DNA of 64,000 bases from Tilletia caries (lineage: Eukaryota > Basidiomycota > Exobasidiomycetes > Tilletiales > Tilletiaceae): the NCBI GenBank assembly GCA_032718865.1, contig JALUTQ010000007.1:2046001-2110000 (forward strand), given 5' to 3'. The position numbers were made by a program, and so were the translations under genes. This document shows, one piece after another, positions 53,568-64,000 of this stretch; the stretch's first letter is position 1; every line of letters starts with the position of its first letter. The notes under the pieces are model-generated. The model saw only the letters and a list, made by a program, of their open reading frames with translations. It ran no database searches and was not told where the DNA came from.

Positions 53568-56566
53568 TCACATCTCATCTTGATCAAGTTCCCCGTCACT
53601 ATCCTCACGAATCCCACGAGCCCTGGATCCACCTTGCTCCCCCAGCGCCAGCTCCGCGTCACAAATCTGTTCGTCTCCGAGTTCTGGTTCGGGCCCTTCG
53701 CCCTCGTCTTCTCTTGCAGTGATCGTACCCGTCTGCTCCTGGACAAGGCTGACGACGTCCACATCCCGGCTCAGTACGTCGCGTACCTTGTTTCGGTGTC
53801 GGTCGAGTCCGCCGTTGAGGAGGTTCAAGTATCCTTGGGCGAGATTGTCTTTGATTGCACCGCTTTTGACCAATGACCAGGCGCCGCCCTTGATGGAATC
53901 CCACACCGCCTCGGCCTGCGCCATTGCTTTGTGCCGATTCTTTGTCTGCTTGGTTTCTGGCAAATTGTTCGAACGTTTCGGGTCGGCGGCCTCCAGCTTC
54001 AATGCTTCTGAATCTGTTGCTATCAGCCTTACATCTGCTCTCTCAATACGATCCCGTTGCCGTCGCGCCGTCGTTGAAGAGCCAAATGACTCCTTGATCT
54101 CGTTGAGTATCTCCTCCCCAATGCCCAAAAAGGCAGAGACTCGATCCTCAAAACGTACGATGGCCTGATCCGTAGCGTGACTGTAGTCATACATCTGCGG
54201 GAACTGGAAAGAGTCAATCGTCAGCTTCGACCTCGTACCAGGAGATACGCCGGGCTGTGGAGTGCGAACAAACCTTCAATCTGCGGTTGAGCTGCTCCTG
54301 GAAGTGATCCGCGCCCTGCCACGAGTTGGGCCGTCCTGAAATGTTGACAAGTTGTGCTGCCCGAAGCGTTCTAGCAAGGTTCGGTGCCTTCTGATCCTCG
54401 AGAATGCGGTCGAGAAGGAGTCCGCCGTACTTCGTCTGCCCGGCACCGAAGAAAGCAAGAACCAGAATCTTCTCAACGTTTGCCATCCTTCCGACATCAC
54501 CTGCTCTCAGGGCTCGATCGTACTCCCATCCCAGCACGCAATCTCGAAGGAACAGCACCGTTGTTGCCCTTTCCGCATCGCCAGCTTTGTTCGCGTCCTC
54601 AATAGCTGCTGGAGACATGTGATGATCGTAAATTCGTTCCATGATGGCAAAGAAGTCCTTGGTTGATGGATTCCAGGCTTCCGTCGTGACACCCTCCTTC
54701 TGAAGTTCCTGGCTGCACGGGTCCTCAAATATTGAACAGTGGTCAGAGCGTGCGTCCAATGTCATCCAACGTGTTTGGGCCACGACAATCTCACCGGAGC
54801 ATAGCCAACACCCTCCCCGACCATGTGTGCTGCAACAGCCGCCATCCTTCGTTGAACTGTGGCTTCTTCATGTCCAGCTCAGTCTTTCCGCGGCCCAGCG
54901 CCTGCCGTACGCGATCGAGAGCGTTGGCGTGTCCACGGTTTCCGTACGTATGAAACATCAGGTATAGCCAGTTTAGAAGGAGATGCCAAGGACCCGCGAC
55001 CGCGTATACGTGATTGAGTTGCTCAGATGTCTCCGTCTCCCACATCCCTGCGTGGCGGGCTGCATTCAGATTCATAACCGTCAGTAAGTCGCCAGCGATC
55101 AGCAAAGCATCGTCTTCATTCTGGTTGAGTCCCAGCTCCGCCATCGTAGCCTCGACAACGCTTCTCGTACCCTCGACAGTCCCTTCGTTGACATTGGAGA
55201 GCTTCAGCGGAATGGCTGTGGTTTTGGTCGGTTCGAGCTTGTCGACCGTAGCCTTCTGAATCCGACGACGCAGAGCATCTTTGAGCGCACCTGATCGAGC
55301 CTGGTCCAGAGTGAGAAAAGGGAGCAGGGCCGTCGCGGTATGAATTACTGCCGATGTGCGCAGCAGGGAGCCGTCGTCATGGAGCATGTTGATGCCCAGT
55401 TCTTTCCGATCGAGACGGTTGATCTTGCCTAGCTCGGCAGCCGTATACTCATCACATTCGGACGGCAGCGCAAACAGGGTCCGCGACGTGAGATTGACAG
55501 CAGTATTGGATGACAGAATGCTCTGGACGGCATGCCGAATGTAGATGTTGATGTTGTCGAACAAGAAGACACACCGATTTCCCGAGTCTTTAATGAGCTT
55601 GCGGGCACGTGGGATCGCGGTCTTCGACAACGTCTCCATGATCCTTGATGCCGTGCGCGTGGACACGGAGAAGCCACACGAGTTGAGAATGTGGCAGGCT
55701 TGATGCGGGACACGAAGTAGCCCGAAAGAGACTCCCATCATCATCTGGAAGCGATTGACCAATTTGTTTCGAGCTTGGAGAAGAGCGGACAGTGCTGTGA
55801 CGACACACTGCTCACCCAATGAGGATGGAGGGGGCAGGCACCAGTCACAGCGAAGGTAAATGATCAGACACTTGGGCCTTGGGAGAGGGATAGCAGGGAA
55901 AATACTCACCAGTTCTCTTTTGTTGAGCGAGGCACCTTCGTTTTCATCGGACCCGCCCATGTCTTCAACCCGCTGATCGCTTCCCCCACCCTCTGACTCT
56001 TGATGGTCCTCTTCCTCCCCATGCTCATCATCCCCGGTCTCGCGTAGTAGCCTCTCGTATCGAGACCGGCAGTCCTCGCCCACTAGTTCTGAGAGAAGCG
56101 CAGTCGTGAACGGCATTGACGAGTTGAGTCGGGAATGGACCTCATCGAGTCGCCCGGAGAACCGGGAACCCTCGTGATTGTCGCTCAGATCTACCGAGGC
56201 CGACACACGGAACCAAGGGTCTGCGGTTGCGTGTGTGGCCTCGCGAATGTATAGACCCTTCGATCGGTGCGCCATGACTTTGGCGAAAGATTCTTTTTGA
56301 TTGGGATTGGCACGAGCATCGACGGCATCGCTGAGAGCAGAGAGCAGGACAGCAGGTCCATGCGACGATGGTCCGTCTCCTGCATGTGTCCTGAGGTACT
56401 TTGTTGTGCAGAGCTTCACCTCCGAGTCTTCAGACTGCAGAGCGCCGACGACGAATTCTTGGAATGACAAACGCTTGCTCGTAATAAATTTGATAACGTC
56501 TCGTAGCTTTTGCTGTCGTACCGCCTGGTTCGAAGTCACACTCTCCGAGCTGTGAGAGGAATTCAT
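53568..56566 (-). CDS. DUF6589-domain protein
   Basis: Basidiomycete-expanded family of unknown function. Minus-strand exons: 56566-55910, 55807-54795, about 54723-54274 and 54203-53568, about 915 residues. The 102-nt intron 55909-55808 is in frame and could also be retained. Family blocks: VFLFDNINIYIRHAVQ (near 55560), AIPLKLSNVNEGTVEGT, DALLIAGDLLTVMNLNAARH (near 55090), GPWHLLLNWLYLMFHTYGNR, FNEGWRLLQHTWSGRVLAML, then FLRDCVLGWEYDRALRAGDV, NISGRPNSWQGADHFQEQLN and a charged tail. The third junction misses frame by one base with the acceptor I can see, so this exon boundary is unsure or the gene is damaged. Partner of the helicase in a convergent pair. Confidence 0.75.
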
Positions 56567-57959
56567 CTCTTACTCGTGCTTTGACAGTGAGGCGTCGAGG
56601 GTTCTTTGGGACAAATAGGAAATAATCAGCTTTATTTCCAGAATTCCAGATTTTAGCGGAGCTGGGAGCCTGGGATGGAAGAGGGATCATGTATGATACT
56701 AACCCTCAGTATTTCACCGGGAAGATCTTGTATCTCAGTGTATGATGCGGCTGAGTGTTAACTTTATTCTGATCGACGATGGTGTATGAATATGATTGCG
56801 AAGGTCTGTACAGAGGTAGCCATATTCGACGAGAGAAAGGTCAGCCATGGGGAAGCCAGGGGGTCAAGCGAGAAGTGATATTCAACATCACACGTACACA
56901 CGACAAAGATTCAGGAAGTGCAGTGGTGGGAGGCTGAAGAGATCGTCCGTTCTGACAATGCCGCGGGAAAGGAGAAGAAAAAGTTCGAACATCAGACCAA
57001 CGGTTTAACTCATCGGACGACGAGGGAAAAGGCGAGAGGGAATAGGGATGAAAAGGACACTCACCATCGAGCAAAACGAGAGGATCCTTGAGGCTCGCTC
57101 GTGTGTTCGTGTGCCTCTTCGATGTGAACTGCTGAAGACGAGATGATGGAAGATAGTCAGCTGCCAGCACGAGCCACGGACAGCAGACAGAAGACCAGAC
57201 TGACGCATTGCACAGAATGCACAAACTCACCTGCGCAAACGAAACAGTGCTTCACGCACGCTTGTGTATCCAGAGGTGCGGACGGAGAAGCACTCGGAAG
57301 AAGACCTCGAGGAGTGAGGGGGAGGCGAGGAGCAGTCGGGCAGCGCACGAGTCCCGACCCCGGTGCTGTAAGACAATCAGTAATACGTAGCAGTCAGCGC
57401 AAAATAGCGACTCATAGCAGCAAAATCAGGTTCTGGCTCACCCAGCGACTGCCTGTCAGGTGTTCGGAGTGGTGCTGTCAAGTAGACGATGTCGTGTTGC
57501 TTGATTTGGTGTGGTGCTGCTGCGAAATGATCAGGAGCGTCGGTGGTTCCCATACGTGAGACCCCAACGTTGTCACGAGACTAGGTAAGGGATCCCAAAG
57601 ACAGAGATGATCATAGCAAATGATCACACTCAGCTCACACTCAGCTTAAGCTCCGCTTGCCCACGCAGACGGCAGAACTCGGTGAGCAAGCCGCAGACAT
57701 CGTCAAGGAAGACAAGCCAGCATGGACGGATCACGCTGCGCAGCAGCAGCGACAGCAGCGGCCTCTTCGTCCAAGAAGAGACATTCCCATTCGCAGCACC
57801 CCCATCAGCGATCGCATCCATGTGGATAGCGCAAAGGCCGAAGCGTTCGTATCCTCATCTTTACAATCACTCCTTTTTCCTCTTCATCACTCACTCGTTT
57901 TCCTTCCTGATCACAGGCCACAGCATCTACCAAGAACAACACCAAGCAATCACAGAGTC
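56567..57959. other. Spacer between the second island and the SERINC remnant
   Basis: About 1.4 kb without a supported gene; probably promoter side of the DUF6589 gene at its left end. Confidence 0.45.
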
Positions 57960-59372
57960 CTATTGAGCGCGGCTGGCGCGTTGTTGGGATTGCCTGCGGG
58001 CGCGGTGAGTCGTCCATCTTCGACTCCGGCTATGGGAACGTCGACTTCATCCTCACGTCGAGCCGCGGCGGCACCGGCAGCAGCAGCCGCCGCCGCCGCA
58101 ACAGCCGCCTTCAACAACGCAGGCATCTCGTCCTCCTCCTCCGGCGGTAAAAACACAGGCGGGGGAGCATCAGGCGCAGGCAGCCGAGGAGCAGCAGCAG
58201 CAGCAGCAACAGCTCCTGATCACGTCGACCCAAACTCGGACATGCCCAACCTCGGCTTCAGGCGCTGGTCTCCGGTCCACCAAGGTCCTGCACTGGCGGA
58301 TGTTGCGTCGTCGCTCCTCGCATGTCCGCTACTCTCGCTCCTCCTCCTTCGGTACGCCTACTTTGCACCCTCCGGATGCGGCCTCGACCAATTCTTCATC
58401 TCCGTCAACCTAGCCCTTGTCGTCATCCTCACCGTCCTCTGCATCCACCCCGTCGTACAGGAAGTCAGCTCTCGCTCAGGTCTTGCGCAGTCAAGCATGG
58501 TCGCGGCCTATTGCACCTACCTTATCGCCTCCGCCCTTATGAACCGTGATGAATGCACACAGCAACCCCATGACTCGCGGCCGAGGAGGCACAGCCAAGA
58601 CTACGACCGTTCGTTATCGGAGCTGCCTTCACCCCTCGCAATCTCGCACTCCACTTCACGCGCAGCCACTCGGTCCAGCGCACTCGTCGACAAACGCAGA
58701 GCTCGGCTCAATGCAGCATCATTCTACTCATCCGCATCTTCTTCTCATGGCGCGTATGCGTACCAGACCTCTCGTTACTTGAGGCGATTCCATCGACGAC
58801 AACCTCGCCAGCGCCGAAAGCGGTGGCTCAGCCGACGCCATCACCTCCTAGCCCACCCGGAAAGGACTCCCTCCGCATGCAGGCGCTCATGGCCGCAGTC
58901 AAAGCAGACTCCCTCCCCGCCTCTGCTCTCGACGAGGAGGATGAGGACGAAGACGATGCAAGCTCGTCCATATTCGAAGGCACGTCGGGAAGTCGGAACG
59001 AGAACGACGACGAAGGGCATGGGACTCGGTACACCTATGCGTTCTTCCACCTGATCTTTGACATTGCGGCTTGCTACGTCGCCATGCTTCTTACCGACTG
59101 GCGCTTCGTCAAGCTGGCCATGGAGACCCTGCCGATCGATGATGCTCCCGCCGGTGGCGCGCCCATCGTCTTCATCGGACGTAGTCCCACTGCAATGTGG
59201 ATGGGCGTCGTCTCGAGTTGGCTCTGCATAGCCATCTACACTTGGTCCCTCATCGCACCTGTCCTCTGTGAGTCCGGACGTCTCTGTCACCTCGTCGTCC
59301 ACACCTTCAAGCTAACTCCATCTCTTCTGATTTCTACGCATCTCAGTGCCTAACCGCTTCGGGCTCGACTGA
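57960..59372 (+). pseudogene. SERINC/TMS1-like membrane protein, frameshifted
   Basis: Relative of serine incorporator (TMS1) proteins, 10-11-TM membrane proteins. The first half, including its early membrane spans, is missing and replaced by an Ala/Ser/Gly-rich stretch. Then YAYFAPSGCGLDQFFISVNL and HPVVQEVSSRSGLAQSSMVA plus YCTYLIASALMNRD are intact. After that the family sequence jumps between frames: NPMTRGRGGTAKTTTV, GAAFT and HSTSRAATRSSALVDKRR are in three different frames between 58550 and 58710. From 58860 on one frame reads DSLRMQALMAAVKADSLPAS, TYAFFHLIFDIAACYVAMLL and IGRSPTAMWMGVVSSWLCIA, and a normal intron (59268-59345) leads to LPNRFGLD and stop at 59372. At least three indels make a working product unlikely. 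Confidence 0.75.
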
Positions 59373-61200
59373 TTTCAGCTTTCCCAGCGCCCCACTACGA
59401 TACCTACGTCCCACATATACTCTGTACATTGTTCGCAACTCTCCTCCCAGGGCAAGCTCGTCATTTTTCTGCAACGTTTTGAGGCATCGCTTTCCATCCC
59501 CCTTGCTTCCCTTTCCCGAGTTACTGATCGCTACCAGCCTTTCTTCTCTTCATTTACTTGCTGCCCTGACCACATCGTTCTCTTCCACAGGTTCATAAAG
59601 ACGACCCTTTTGCCAGGTCATTCGAGGACGTGGAGGACTTCAACTTCAAATGGTAAGACCTTGGACGGCAGGCACACCTATCCGACCGAGCATACAAGCA
59701 AGTGCAAGCGCATGCAAGCAGGAGGACATGCTGACACTCTTAATTCCTCCTCATCTCTCCTCTCCCCATCCCCTCTGATTCTGTCCTCGCCTTACATGCC
59801 ATTCTTTCACCTACTCCACTCGCCTCCTTCCCCTCTCCCCCAGTCATCAAGGCGTCTCAGGGACTGATCGACCACTTCGACTCATCCTGCGTTCGTCGAC
59901 ATCGACACCGACTGCACCAAGCTCCGAAGAGTGAGTAGAAGGTGGGGTTCGAGGAAGAAGCCTTGTGGACGCACTTGCTGATTCTCGGATAGATCCTTCC
60001 CATGCCGTCAGTACAGCGCCATCCCCCCATGGCCATCATCACCCGACTCCAAAGCTCACCTCGTCCTCATCCTCGTGCGGTCCGTGGAGGGTTGATGCCC
60101 GGGCTGCGGAGGCGGCACCGTCGACACTCCTGCTTGAGGGACGAGGGTCCGAAAATCGGGAGCGAGGAATGCTGCCGCTTGCAGCCTCTTTTGCCGCCGG
60201 GCTCTCCGACTGGTCTGCAAGCGCCTGTCCAACGCCATCCGCTAAAAATTACAGCGCTAGCACACTCTGGCGTTCAGTCACATCCTCTCTCACGCCAGCC
60301 CGCTCACGGTCCGAGCCCGAGGCCACAAGTATAAAATTGTTCTTCTCCATTGCTCTCTTGTCTGCTTCCGTCCTCCTCTTTCCCAATCCCATATCACGTC
60401 TCTTCTCGTTCCTTTCCAACTTTCCTTTCTCTTTCTAGCCGGCTCATAGCATCGACATCCTCCCGTATACATGGCTGTTAGGACGACTTCCGGCGCCCAC
60501 TGTCCTCTTCTCACTTCGCTGGCGACTGACTAACAAAGATTGGCGACCACATGACAGCATACAACAGCTGACCCACGGAAATATCGTACCACCCCGTTCT
60601 TGCGCTCCCGTCCACACCCAAAGGCCACCCTTTGGCATCCCAAGGGCGCGCATACAGCAGCACAAGGCGGTCATCAACGAGTGTCTGCGCTCTCCCGACG
60701 GCGTCCATTCAGCCTTGCGCATCGGCGTGACGTCCACGGTGGACCTTTCTCGGCGATCGTCGTGGCCCAATTCTCAGAGCTCAGGAGGTGGACGTGGTTA
60801 CCCGACGTTTAGGTAAATGTTTACTATGGACACAAAGGGGGAACAAACAGCTTGGCCGACACCGCCCCCAACCCACGTCAACAGCCCTCGATCGTGAGTA
60901 GGAAGCGAGGCAGCCCAGGCGGAAGCTCCCTCTCTGGCGACGACGATACCTGAATGACGTGCTGACTCGTTGTTGACATCTACAGACTTTGCCTTCGCAT
61001 CTGCGGCGCCCTCGATTCTCGATCTCGACGGACGTGCAGGCAGGGGGCGCCATCTTCTATACCGTCAATAACGATGGCCAGGGCGTCGCGAGGGGGGGCA
61101 AAGGTATATAACAAGGCCCTTTCCCACTCCAAGCCCCCCTCCCAGATTCCCTCCTCACCCAATCCACTGCAGATGACTCCTCCCTCCCGTCTTCTCTCCT
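59373..61200. other. Gene-poor spacer
   Basis: About 1.8 kb with no recognised gene. A short exon-like stretch flanked by CAG and GTAAGA (about 59590-59652, VHKDDPFARSFEDVEDFNFK) is suggestive but isolated. Confidence 0.4.
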
Positions 61201-61202
61201 TC

Positions 61203-61318
61203 ACTCACACTCACACTCACCTACACACACACACACCTACACACACACACCTACACACACACCTACACACACTCACCTACACACACATACCTACACACAC
61301 ATACCTACACACACATGC
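61203..61318. repeat. (CA)n-type microsatellite with CTACACACAC units
   Basis: Over 110 bp built of CACACAC with regular CT or CAT interruptions. It explains the Thr-His repeat open frames. Confidence 0.95.
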
Positions 61319-61654
61319 ATCAAGATCGATTCAACCCTCGACCTTCGTCAATTCCTTGACACACCAACCCCCTCGCTCAAGCATTCGGCAGCCGACATCC
61401 ACTCACCCAACTCGGCCACCCACCGACCGGTCCACCCATGACCCACCCATGACCCACCCCACCCACTCACCTACTTGGTCATCCATGCACTCACTCGGCC
61501 ACCCACCTACATACTTACTCACTCGGACACCCACCCACCCACTCACATATAGTCGACATACTTCGGTCCATAGGGTCACGAGTCCACCGGTTTACGGGTC
61601 CACGGGTTCATGGGTGCGACTTCCTGCCGTTTGCCGCCGTCCTCAGGTCTCCCT

Positions 61655-61873
61655 CCTCCACAAGCAAGTCCCGTCCGTCCTGCCCTTCCTCAAGCCCAAC
61701 GTCTCAAGCTCAACGTCTCGTACACCACACCCCGACGTCAAGACAACAAGCACCTCCTCTCATGGGTCCTCAACAAGGTCAACCCTCAACACTCTCTACA
61801 CCCCGACTTCGACCTACAATCGGCATTGGTCGGCAAGGGCACCACCAAGGACGGGCGGGACCCTTTTTCGTGA
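61655..61873 (+). other. Possible coding fragment, unknown
   Basis: The frame reads RLKLNVSYTTPRRQDNKHLL, then SWVLNKVNPQHSLHPDFDLQ and SALVGKGTTKDGRDPFS, with balanced composition unlike the surrounding low-complexity frames, and it ends at a GTGAGT donor. No family recognised and no clear partner exon found; could be a remnant. Confidence 0.3.
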
Positions 61874-62260
61874 GTAAGGGACGTGGGGGCTTGGGGGCCT
61901 ACTGACATACACTTTTGGGGACCGAGTCACTACCTAGCCCGGGGTGGGTGTGGGATCGAGAACGATCTGCCCGAACGGCCTGGTATTCTTACCAGGGTGG
62001 AGTAGCCCTTTCGAGGGACGAAACCCGGATTCGGACGGCGTCCCAATCGGGATGTACCCTCCCTTCCAAGCTCCAGTTCGCGAAGGGACTGTTCTCTCCA
62101 AAAGTTTTGTGAGATCGTTCTGGGGCTTGGAAGGGTTGGGGTGAACTACGGGGCGTCGTTCCGTTCATCCACCCCGGTGCCCTCTCTAGACTCGGTCCCC
62201 TTTCGGCGTAGTGGCATTCCTCCGAGGGGGAGGGTCAACAATGTCGCTGCGTCTATCGAG

Positions 62261-62338
62261 CGCCTCTCTGCCTGATCCGCATCCCTCGGGTGTGAGGTGT
62301 CACCCGGGGGAATCCCCTCAATGCGGAGAGGAGAGGCG
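62261..62338. repeat. Nested inverted repeat (cruciform-capable)
   Basis: The outer arms 62261-62282 and 62321-62338 pair CGCCTCTC with GAGAGGCG and CCGCAT with ATGCGG. An inner CGGGTG/CACCCG pair fills the loop. No terminator or RNA family recognised. Confidence 0.5.
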
Positions 62339-64000
62339 CGAGACCCTTCGGGGGTGAGTACCATCTTCCTCTGAACTCATCTTATCACCCCACTGTGTTG
62401 ACTAATGTGATCTCTCCCTCTTGGCTGTCTCGTTTCTCATGCTCTCGCCGCCGACACCGTCCCCGTCTCGCTCTCCTCCTCGCCTTTCCTTGGTCGCCCG
62501 TCGCCGTCACCAATACTAACACCCTCGGCCTCACCCTCGACATCGACCTCGCCTTCCCCTCCGACCTCATCTTCCACCCTGACCTCGACGACCTTTACCC
62601 ATTCCGTCGTCACTCACTGTCATCACCTGCCCTGCTCGAGACCGCCCACCCTTTCCGGTTTCTACTCCTCCCCATCCGGCCAGGTGAGTCCTCACATCGA
62701 GTCTTCCATGCAACGCACTAACCCTTGTGAATCGACCGATGAGCTTCAACGAATGTATCTCGGACCTTGACACTGCAATGCATCACCATCATCAATCATC
62801 ATATCATCCTTCACTGTCTTCATTTTGCGCGATCCCTGCCTCTTCGCCCTCATCGAGTCTGGATGTGTTTGATGGAGTGGTGCTCTGGCAAGGAAAGATT
62901 CGGCGAGACAAGCCTGAGCTCGACGACGACGACGAGGTGCTCGCTGTCGGGAACGTCAAGCAAGAGGTAAGGTCGGGTCACCATGAACGAGGGTTCATGC
63001 AAGGTTCCATGCGATTGCAACAAACGATCCTGACGAACATGCCCCGACGAGGACCCCGACGAGGCAATGGATGTGGGGCTGGAAAATGGATGATACTGTT
63101 CTTGCTACATGAATCCTTCGCCCCGTCGCTGAGAGGGTCTCCTCCCTCCTTCCCCCCTCCCGGGACGCTCACTTGCTCTCGAATCATCGTCTACGAAGTG
63201 AGCAAAGTCGATCCAGCCTTGAGTGGCCGTGGAGGTGGCACCGCAGCAGCCGATTGCGCCGCATCCGTATAGTTCTCCTCCTCGAACGCCCGCTGCGGCA
63301 TGGTCGGTGCCCTGGACAATGTCGACTCTGTCCTGGCCCCTGGCCCGGGCCCGACGTTGGCATTACCGAAGGAGGTGCTGCTAGCAGACGACGGAGGAGG
63401 AGGCATGGTGAATGACATCGGAAATAGAGGGAGCCGAAAGGCGGAAGTTGAGGGACGCTGATGTTCGCAAGGTTGTGTTGACGCTGAAGTCCCGGCTCGG
63501 GCTGGAGGGCTGCATATATGCTGCTATACTCGAAGAGTCGAGGATGGGGAAGCCAATTTTGAGAAGGGAACACCTGAAGTGAGCGACGTGCCAGATGCAG
63601 GGCCGACACCAGGACCACTCGCTGCAAAGGGCGACGGTGCGGAAGGATGCCCCAGGGGCATGTTCACCCGAAGATGCAGGCGCATTAGAAGGGCGGGACG
63701 GGGGACCTTGATGAGGGTACCCGGCGCTGATGAGGGTTAGGGTGATCGGGGCGCAGCGAACCAACTGCTACGAGAAGAGGGTTAGCCAACCGCGAGCGAA
63801 GAAGGGCTCATCATCGTCCGGGTACGTCGCCGACGTCGGGCGGACGCTCGCCTTCGGAACCCCCCCCATTTCTGTTCTTCTATCCAGGGCGCCCACGGCA
63901 CGGTCCTTACGTCGAAGTTCCGTCCCTGCAGTCCGAGCTGAAACGCCGGCCCCGAAGGTAGTTCGAGCAAGCCGTACAGAAGTGCTGTCCACGATCGACA
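62339..64000. other. Right end: no gene supported
   Basis: Several open frames of 60-180 codons overlap on both strands. None shows a known motif. A minus-strand Pro/Ser/Ala-rich stretch (63418-63191, MSFTMPPPPSSASSTSFGNA) could be the end of a gene starting beyond the window, but this is weak. Confidence 0.35.

Noticed and set aside
61074..61877. 267-codon plus-strand frame rich in Thr-His
   Set aside because: The Thr-His part is a translation of the CA microsatellite; the end overlaps a better-looking frame.
1..64000. CRISPR array or bacterial operon features
   Set aside because: Repeats seen are simple or degenerate tandem arrays without regular unique spacers, and the genes have spliceosomal introns.

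Overview
The window is nuclear DNA from a filamentous or yeast-like fungus, most likely a basidiomycete. Genes carry several short spliceosomal introns (about 45-110 nt, GTRAGT-like donors, C/TAG acceptors). The gene set is fungal: PDR-type ABC transporter, fungal-type choline kinase, metallopeptidase-jacalin protein and Gtr2. The mobile DNA (Crypton-type recombinase with NDC10-II and GCR1_C regions, KDZ-like transposase, DUF6589 protein, RecQ-type helicase) is typical of basidiomycetes. I cannot fix the genus from sequence alone; Tremellomycetes or Microbotryomycetes are guesses.

Layout. 1-5.8 kb: the 3' part of a PDR/CDR-type drug-efflux ABC transporter (+) and a secreted SurE-like phosphatase (-). 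5.8-18 kb: an accessory island with a short TIR element, a malate dehydrogenase pseudogene fragment, a large Crypton-type gene split by a 0.7-kb insertion that has its own terminal repeats and target duplication, a dense ACAGTTAC-type array and gene-poor sequence. 18.0-32.3 kb: a compact housekeeping block. It holds complex I subunit NDUFA2 (+), dTMP kinase (-), glycine cleavage T-protein (+), an RCC1-repeat protein (+), mitochondrial Trp-tRNA synthetase (+), a very long choline/ethanolamine kinase (-) and a metallopeptidase-jacalin protein (-).

32.5-37.6 kb: a young LTR retroelement with identical 257-bp LTRs, a perfect 5-bp target duplication, a purine tract and a primer site matching the anticodon arm of initiator tRNA-Met. 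It carries no recognisable gag or pol. It sits between the divergent metallopeptidase and a small PDI/thioredoxin-like gene (37.8 kb). Then come a NOP13-like RRM protein (-) and the Rag-type GTPase Gtr2 (+), ending at 43.1 kb.

43-56.6 kb is a second accessory island: degenerate tandem repeats and repeated G-rich hairpins, then two tail-to-tail gene pairs. The first is a KDZ-like transposase (+) with an unknown coiled-coil protein (-); the second is a RecQ-type helicase (+) with a DUF6589 protein (-). 58-59.4 kb holds a frameshifted SERINC/TMS1 pseudogene. From there to 64 kb the sequence is repeat-rich and I recognise no intact gene.

The housekeeping genes act mostly in mitochondria (NDUFA2, T-protein, Trp-RS), nucleotide and phospholipid synthesis (dTMP kinase, choline kinase), TORC1 signalling (Gtr2) and ribosome biogenesis (NOP13-like). 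They do not form a pathway cluster. Exon coordinates were worked out by hand from splice consensus and reading phase.
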